Origin: JBFHNV01 sp965365655
GTDB lineage: Bacteria; Pseudomonadota; Gammaproteobacteria; HK1
DNA: 30,772 bases
Assembly (NCBI GenBank): GCA_965365655.1
Contig: CBDUCN010000016.1
Span: forward strand, 1 to 30,772
Direction of reading: 5' to 3'
Positions 26,797-30,772 of the stretch are shown here, piece after piece. A model generated the notes under the pieces. That model ran no database searches and was not told where the DNA came from. It saw nothing but the letters and a program-made list of their open reading frames with translations. Position 1 is the first letter of the stretch. Each line of letters starts with the position of its first letter. A program made the position numbers and the translations under genes.

Positions 26797-27659
26797 TCGA
26801 TCAGGCCGATCGCCTTGGCCGTGTCCAGGATGGGCTGGTAGTCGTCGTTGCTGGCCGGGACGAAGGACGCGCGCGGGAAGGACTCGAGCAGAGCAGGGTC
26901 CTCGATCGCCAGCAACGCGTCGCGCACGCGCTGCGTGAAGCCGGTGCCGAAGCGTGCGTCCACGTCGCCGCGGATGCTCCACTGGTAGTCGGGGTACTCG
27001 GGCGTCTGCCAGATCACCGTGACCTTGGCCGGGTCCACGTTGCCGAGGCCGCTCTCCTTCTCCCACACCTTGAAGTTCACGGCGCCCACCTCGAACGCCC
27101 CGGACTGCACCAGCGCGATGGTGCGCGAGTGGTCGCCGCTGAAGCCCACGCGCGCGAAGACCTTGTCCGGCGCGTCGCCCAGCGCGTCGCGCACGTGGAA
27201 CTCCGGCATCAGCCGCCCCGAGGTCGAGCCCTTGGAGCCGAAGGTGAAGGTCTTGCCGCGAATCCCCTCCGGGAACGGCTGACCGTAGCTCAGCCCGGTG
27301 CTGGTGTTCGCGATGAAGTAGGTGACGAAGAACTGGTCCTCGTAGCCCTGCGCGATGGCCTGCGAGCCCGGAACGAGCTGGCGTGCGCGCACGCCCGACA
27401 GGCCGCCGAACCACGCGAGCTGCACCTGGTCGTTCTTGAACGCCGTCACCGCGGCGGCGTAGGACTTCACCGGCACGTAGCGCACCTCGACGCCGAGCCG
27501 CCCGGCGAGGTAGTCGGCGACGCGGCCGAAGCGCTCCATCAGGCGCGTCTCGTCCTGGTCGGGGATCGCGGTGAACACGAAGGTCTGCGCGCGGACGGCG
27601 GGCTGGACGCCGAGCAGGGCCAGCAGCAGGCCGAAGGCGAGGAACCGGTGCAGTGACAT
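26793..27659 (-). CDS. PhnD-type periplasmic substrate-binding protein, candidate selenium oxyanion binder
   Basis: A 288-residue PhnD-family (PBP2 fold) binding protein with signal peptide MSLHRFLAFGLLLALLGVQP and likely cleavage after AVRA. Family elements are FTAIPDQDETRLMERFGRVA, the ligand loop WFGGLSGVRAR, and the serine/threonine-rich FGSKGSTSGRLMPEF that in PhnD binds the oxyanion. First gene of the phnD-phnC-phnE-selD-like unit. Linkage to selD and senAB favours selenite or selenate over phosphonate, but residues alone do not prove ligand choice. ATG 27659 lies eight bases after GGGAG; ATG 27665 is an alternative with poorer spacing. Confidence 0.9.
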   Translation of the reverse strand: MSLHRFLAFGLLLALLGVQPAVRAQTFVFTAIPDQDETRLMERFGRVADYLAGRLGVEVRYVPVKSYAAAVTAFKNDQVQLAWFGGLSGVRARQLVPGSQAIAQGYEDQFFVTYFIANTSTGLSYGQPFPEGIRGKTFTFGSKGSTSGRLMPEFHVRDALGDAPDKVFARVGFSGDHSRTIALVQSGAFEVGAVNFKVWEKESGLGNVDPAKVTVIWQTPEYPDYQWSIRGDVDARFGTGFTQRVRDALLAIEDPALLESFPRASFVPASNDDYQPILDTAKAIGLID

Positions 27660-27687
27660 GAACATGTCTCCCGTGGTCTGGACAGAG

Positions 27688-27704
27688 GGCCGCGGGTCGC
27701 GGCC
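27688..27704 (-). terminator. Hairpin between MFS and PhnD-type genes
   Basis: GGCCGCG and CGCGGCC pair perfectly around a GGT loop in the 100-base gap between the MFS stop and the binding-protein start. It could end the MFS transcript or simply be a leader structure; there is no T-run. Confidence 0.35.
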
Positions 27705-27759
27705 GGGGGCGCCGCGCATGTTAACCGGGCCGCGGCGGGCTGCCGGGGCGCGGCGGCGC

Positions 27760-29004
27760 TCACGCCGCCGGCGCGCGCCCGCGCACCAGCAGCGCCGCGA
27801 CGGTGAGCAGCACCAGCACGTCCATCGCGAGGAACGCGGCCGGGTAGCTGCCCGTGGCGGCCACGATCGCGCCGAAGCTCGACGGGCCCACGGTGATGCC
27901 GAGGAACGTGAACATCAGCACGCCGCCGGTCGCGGCGGCGACCTGCGCCTGCGGCACCGCCCGCGCGACCTCGGCCAGGTAGACGCCGTTCCAGCCCACC
28001 GCGGTGAGCCCCATCCCCGCCGCGACCGCCATCACCGCCCACAGCGGCCAGGCCGGGGAGATGCAGGCCGCAGCCGCGGTGCTCGCGATCGCCCCGATTC
28101 CCAGCGCCGCGAGCAGCGGCCCCGCGGCCAGCCAGCGGTCGCTGACCCAGCCCCACACCACGCGGGCCACGACGCCCGCGCCCTGCATCACCGAGAACGC
28201 GAGGCCCGCGGTCACCAGGTCCAGGGCCGCGCGCTCCACGAGATAGGTCACCAGGAACGCGAACAGGCTGAGCTGCATCGCGCCGAACGCGAACGCCGCG
28301 AGCGCCATCGGGCGCAGCGCCGGCGTCGCCAGCACCAGGCGCACCGCCTCCCCCGGCGCGCCCAGGGAGACGCGGTGCGTCGGGTCGCGATCGCTGTCGA
28401 TGCGCGCGCGCAGCGGCGCGATCGCGAGCGCAGCGGCTGCGACCAGCGCGCACGCGACGCCCACCGCCGCCTCCCAGCCGAAGCGCGACGCGACCGGCGG
28501 CAGCAGCACCCCGGCGAGCAGCCCCCCCACCGGAACCGCCGACTGCTTGATCGAGAACACGAGACCGCGGTGCGCCGCCGGCGTGACCCGCGCCAGCACG
28601 TGGCTGGCCCCCGGCGTCGCGAGGCCGTAGCCCATCCCGACCAGCAGCGCGCTGAGCGCGATCAGGGGCACCGAACCGCTCGCGGCCACGAGCACCCCGG
28701 TGGCGGCGACGAGCACGCTCACCTGGTTCACCCGCACCCCGCCGTGGCGCAGCACCAGGGAGCCGCTCATCAGCGTGAGCACCGCGCCGCCCGCGTAGGC
28801 CAGCGACTGGTACGCGCCGACGCTGCTCGACGCCACGCCCACCGCGGCGCTGATCGCCGGCGCGAGCACCGGCACCGTGACCACCCCGAGGGTGGTCATC
28901 GCCTGCACCAGCATCATCGCCGCGAGCGGGCCGAGCACCGGGCGCACGGAGGCGCCGCCGGGCGGCCGCGCAGCGCGGCCTCGCGTGCCGACGCCGCCGT
29001 TCAC
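27760..29004 (-). CDS. Major facilitator superfamily transporter
   Basis: A 414-residue membrane protein with about twelve hydrophobic spans, matching the MFS core. Features are the GSLVLRHGGVRVNQ loop after span 2, GMGYGLATPGASHVLARV in spans 4-5, GLVFSIKQSAVPVGGLLAG, and a long central loop around residues 180-200 (RARIDSDRDPTHRVSL). Cargo is unknown; the pattern resembles CynX/NarK-like or generic permeases. The start is uncertain: GTG 29004 is used, but GTG 28947 or ATG 28917 are possible. It is on the same strand as and 100 bases upstream of the PhnD-type gene, so it may share a transcript with the selenium operon. Confidence 0.88.
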   Translation of the reverse strand: MNGGVGTRGRAARPPGGASVRPVLGPLAAMMLVQAMTTLGVVTVPVLAPAISAAVGVASSSVGAYQSLAYAGGAVLTLMSGSLVLRHGGVRVNQVSVLVAATGVLVAASGSVPLIALSALLVGMGYGLATPGASHVLARVTPAAHRGLVFSIKQSAVPVGGLLAGVLLPPVASRFGWEAAVGVACALVAAAALAIAPLRARIDSDRDPTHRVSLGAPGEAVRLVLATPALRPMALAAFAFGAMQLSLFAFLVTYLVERAALDLVTAGLAFSVMQGAGVVARVVWGWVSDRWLAAGPLLAALGIGAIASTAAAACISPAWPLWAVMAVAAGMGLTAVGWNGVYLAEVARAVPQAQVAAATGGVLMFTFLGITVGPSSFGAIVAATGSYPAAFLAMDVLVLLTVAALLVRGRAPAA

Positions 29005-29173
29005 CGGCCGAGGCCGTCGCCGGCGACGCGACGGCGCGCCGGGCGCACCACCCGCGCGGACAGGCTCGAGACGGGGACGCGACGTGCCACGGACGCGCAC
29101 CGTAGCACGCGTCCCGGCCCCGGATGCCGGCGCCCGCTCGGACACGCCCGGGCGAACCGGAAGGCGCACCGGT

Positions 29174-29244
29174 AGGAGCGGCTGCGGTGCGCCGTGGGCG
29201 CGAACGCGCATTCAGGCGCGCCTGCGGCGCACCGCAGCCGTCCC
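29174..29244. repeat. REP-like palindrome of the GTAGGAGCGGCT type
   Basis: The 16-bp arm CGGCTGCGGTGCGCCG (29179-29194) is inverted exactly at 29225-29240, and an inner stem GGCGCG/CGCGCC (29197-29202 / 29217-29222) continues it. The left end reads TAGGAGCGGCT, the usual start of REP elements in Pseudomonas and Xanthomonadaceae (from memory). It lies in the 294-base divergent gap between the MFS and VKOR genes; I see no gene in this gap. Confidence 0.7.
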
Positions 29245-29298
29245 TCACGCGCCGCGCGGGGTTTAGACTCGCGCCCTCGTTCACGACCGGGAAGCGAC

Positions 29299-30213
29299 AT
29301 GGCGAAACGACGCAAGCGCGGCGGCGGCACGTCCGCAGCGGCGGCAGCGCGCGCAGCGCAGCCCGCGCACTCCGCACCGGCGCGCAAGCCGTGGCGCGGC
29401 CTCGACCTCGCGCTGGTCGTGTGCGCCGCGCTCGGCATCGCGCTCACCGCGTACCTGACGTACACGGCGTGGTTCGACGACCGGCCCGCGTTCTGCGGCG
29501 CCGATTCGGGCTGCGACCTCGTCCAGTCCAGCCGCTGGTCGGTGTTCCTGGGCCTGCCGATGGCGCTGTGGGGCCTGCTGACCTACGCGGTGCTGGCGCG
29601 CTTCGTGTGGCGCCTGCACACGCACGCGTCGGCGTGGCGCGGCGCGCTCGTCGTGGCCGCGGTGGGCACCGGCGTGAGCTGGTACCTGACGGCGGTGTCC
29701 GTGCTCTCGATCGAGGCCACCTGCCCGTGGTGCCTCGCGTCGTTCGCGCTGATGAACCTGATGCTGGTGCTGGTGCTGCTGCGCCGCCCGGCGCAGATGC
29801 CCGAGCACCGCTGGTCGCGCGCGCTGCCGGCGCCGCTCGGGCTGGCCGCCGCGGTGGTGCTGGGCCTGCACCTGCACTTCAGCGGGCTGTTCGACCCGGC
29901 CGCGGGGCCGGAGGATCCGTACCTCAAGGCGCTCGCGATGCACCTGGACGAGAGCGGCGCACGGTTCTACGGCGCATACTGGTGCCCGCACTGCCAGGAT
30001 CAGAAGGCGATCTTCGCCGCGTCCGCCGAGCGCCTGCCGTACGTGGAGTGCACGCCGCAGGGGCGTAACGGGCCGCTCAGCCTCGACTGCGAGGACGCCC
30101 GGATCAGCGACTACCCGACCTGGATCATCGGCGGGCGGCGCCTCACCGGCGTGCTGGACCCGGCGGCGCTCGCGCGCGCATCGCGGTTCCGGCCGCCGCC
30201 GGACGGCGGCTGA
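29299..30213 (+). CDS. VKOR-thioredoxin fusion (disulfide-forming enzyme)
   Basis: A 304-residue membrane protein combining a vitamin K epoxide reductase-like domain with a thioredoxin-fold domain. The VKOR part (about residues 35-190, four or five spans) has loop cysteines C66 and C72 (FCGADSGCD) and active-site C142-P-W-C145. The Trx-like part has C229-P-H-C232 in YWCPHCQDQKAIF and the cis-Pro in DYPTWIIGG (P273). Such fusions, first described in cyanobacteria and Mycobacterium relatives, replace DsbA/DsbB: Trx oxidises secreted proteins and VKOR passes electrons to quinone. The N-terminus is Arg/Lys/Ala-rich and cytosolic. ATG 29299 is preceded by GGGAAG. Confidence 0.93.
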   Translation: MAKRRKRGGGTSAAAAARAAQPAHSAPARKPWRGLDLALVVCAALGIALTAYLTYTAWFDDRPAFCGADSGCDLVQSSRWSVFLGLPMALWGLLTYAVLARFVWRLHTHASAWRGALVVAAVGTGVSWYLTAVSVLSIEATCPWCLASFALMNLMLVLVLLRRPAQMPEHRWSRALPAPLGLAAAVVLGLHLHFSGLFDPAAGPEDPYLKALAMHLDESGARFYGAYWCPHCQDQKAIFAASAERLPYVECTPQGRNGPLSLDCEDARISDYPTWIIGGRRLTGVLDPAALARASRFRPPPDGG

Positions 30214-30280
30214 TGCACGCCGCCCCCCGCCCGGGGCGCGGGTTGCCGCGCGCACCGGCCACGCGGCACACTCCCGCGCC

Positions 30281-30772
30281 ATGATCCTGCACCTCCCAGG
30301 CGTGATCGGATCGCGCGAGATCGCGCGCATCGAGCAGGCGCTCGAGGGCGCTCCGTTCGTGGACGGGCGCCAGACGGTGGGCCGCGTGGTGCGCGACATC
30401 AAGAACAACCTGGAGCTGGACAAGGACTCGCCGGCTCGCCGCGAGCTGAGCCGGATGCTCACCGACGCCCTGCTCGCCAACGCCGACTTCCGCGACGGCG
30501 CCCTGCCGTGCTCGATGTCGGCGTTCCTGTTCAGCCGCTACCGGCCCGGGATGACCTACGGCGATCACATCGACGACCCGATCATGGGCGACGAGCGCGG
30601 CGAGCCGTTCCGCAGCGACCTCTCGGTGACGGTGTTCCTGAATCCGCCCGATGCCTACGAGGGCGGCGAGCTGGTGATCGACAGCGACAGCACGCCGCAG
30701 GAGGTGAAGCTCCCGGCCGGCGACGCGGTGGTGTACCCCACCACCAGCATCCACCGCGTGGAGCCGGTCACG
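30281..30772 (+). CDS. PiuC-like Fe(II)/2-oxoglutarate dioxygenase (partial)
   Basis: The first 164 residues of a PKHX-type hydroxylase, cut by the window end; the family is about 226 residues. The metal ligands are visible: H96-x-D98 in YGDHIDDPIM and H158 in TTSIHRVEPVT. SVTVFLNPPDAYEGGELVI is the typical jelly-roll strand pair. The missing part should hold the 2-oxoglutarate-binding Arg, so it is a truncation by the window, not a pseudogene. Relatives (PiuC/YbiX) often sit beside TonB siderophore receptors and are iron-regulated, but no Fur box was confidently seen upstream. The start is ATG 30281 (MILHLPGVI). Confidence 0.92.
   Translation, partial: MILHLPGVIGSREIARIEQALEGAPFVDGRQTVGRVVRDIKNNLELDKDSPARRELSRMLTDALLANADFRDGALPCSMSAFLFSRYRPGMTYGDHIDDPIMGDERGEPFRSDLSVTVFLNPPDAYEGGELVIDSDSTPQEVKLPAGDAVVYPTTSIHRVEPVT

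Noticed and set aside
24636..27659. Phosphonate uptake system
   Set aside because: No C-P lyase, phosphonatase or phosphite dehydrogenase gene is nearby, while selD and senAB adjoin; selenium uptake is the better fit, although phosphonate transport is not formally excluded.

Overview
The window is a GC-rich chromosomal segment (roughly 70% G+C) with dense, mostly minus-strand gene content. The gene set (TtcA, Liv-type transporter, type II HADH-like SDR, VKOR-Trx, Hsp20, SelD fusion, GT-B SenB, PiuC-like dioxygenase) and FNR-type boxes point to a Pseudomonadota bacterium. Two intergenic palindromes (a GTAGGAGCGGCT-type REP-like element and an ACAGGGATGTATTCAC-type element) look like repeats I associate with Gammaproteobacteria, so that class is favoured. 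Betaproteobacteria cannot be excluded, and no rRNA or other phylogenetic marker is present.

Layout. 117-2385: an Fe-S cluster protein, a secreted peptidoglycan-binding-domain protein and tRNA thiolase TtcA. 2442-11039: a seven-gene minus-strand operon in which a Liv-type ABC transporter (livG, livH, livM, livK, livF) is bracketed by a long-chain-type acyl-CoA ligase and a PaaK-like ligase, suggesting import and CoA activation of an aromatic or fatty acid. 11175-13472: a three-domain signalling protein (Ser/Thr kinase, receiver, EAL phosphodiesterase). 13704-17455: an SDR dehydrogenase, a tight HIT / haloacid dehalogenase / isochorismatase operon, and an NRDE-family protein. 17671-19847: a small cysteine-rich protein and an Hsp20, each preceded by an FNR/ANR-type box, flanking a 3-hydroxyisobutyrate-dehydrogenase-like enzyme.

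19881-27659 is the most notable region and reads as one selenium locus. It holds an EgtB-like selenoneine synthase (SenA), the selenosugar synthase SenB, a SelD fused to a flavoprotein oxidoreductase (SenC role), and a PhnDCE-type ABC transporter directly upstream of selD in the same transcription unit. The arrangement suggests uptake of a selenium oxyanion, formation of selenophosphate, formation of a selenosugar, and attachment of selenium to hercynine. The histidine methyltransferase EgtD, needed to make hercynine, is not in the window.

27760-30772: an MFS transporter, a VKOR-thioredoxin fusion for disulfide formation, and the start of a PiuC-like Fe(II)/2-oxoglutarate dioxygenase cut by the window edge.

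Three intergenic palindromic elements (13602-13687, 14568-14673, 29174-29244) are not explained by the genes. The second folds on the plus strand into a three-way junction with two GGGA-loop hairpins resembling CsrA/RsmA binding sites. No tRNA, rRNA, CRISPR array, transposase gene or prophage gene was seen.
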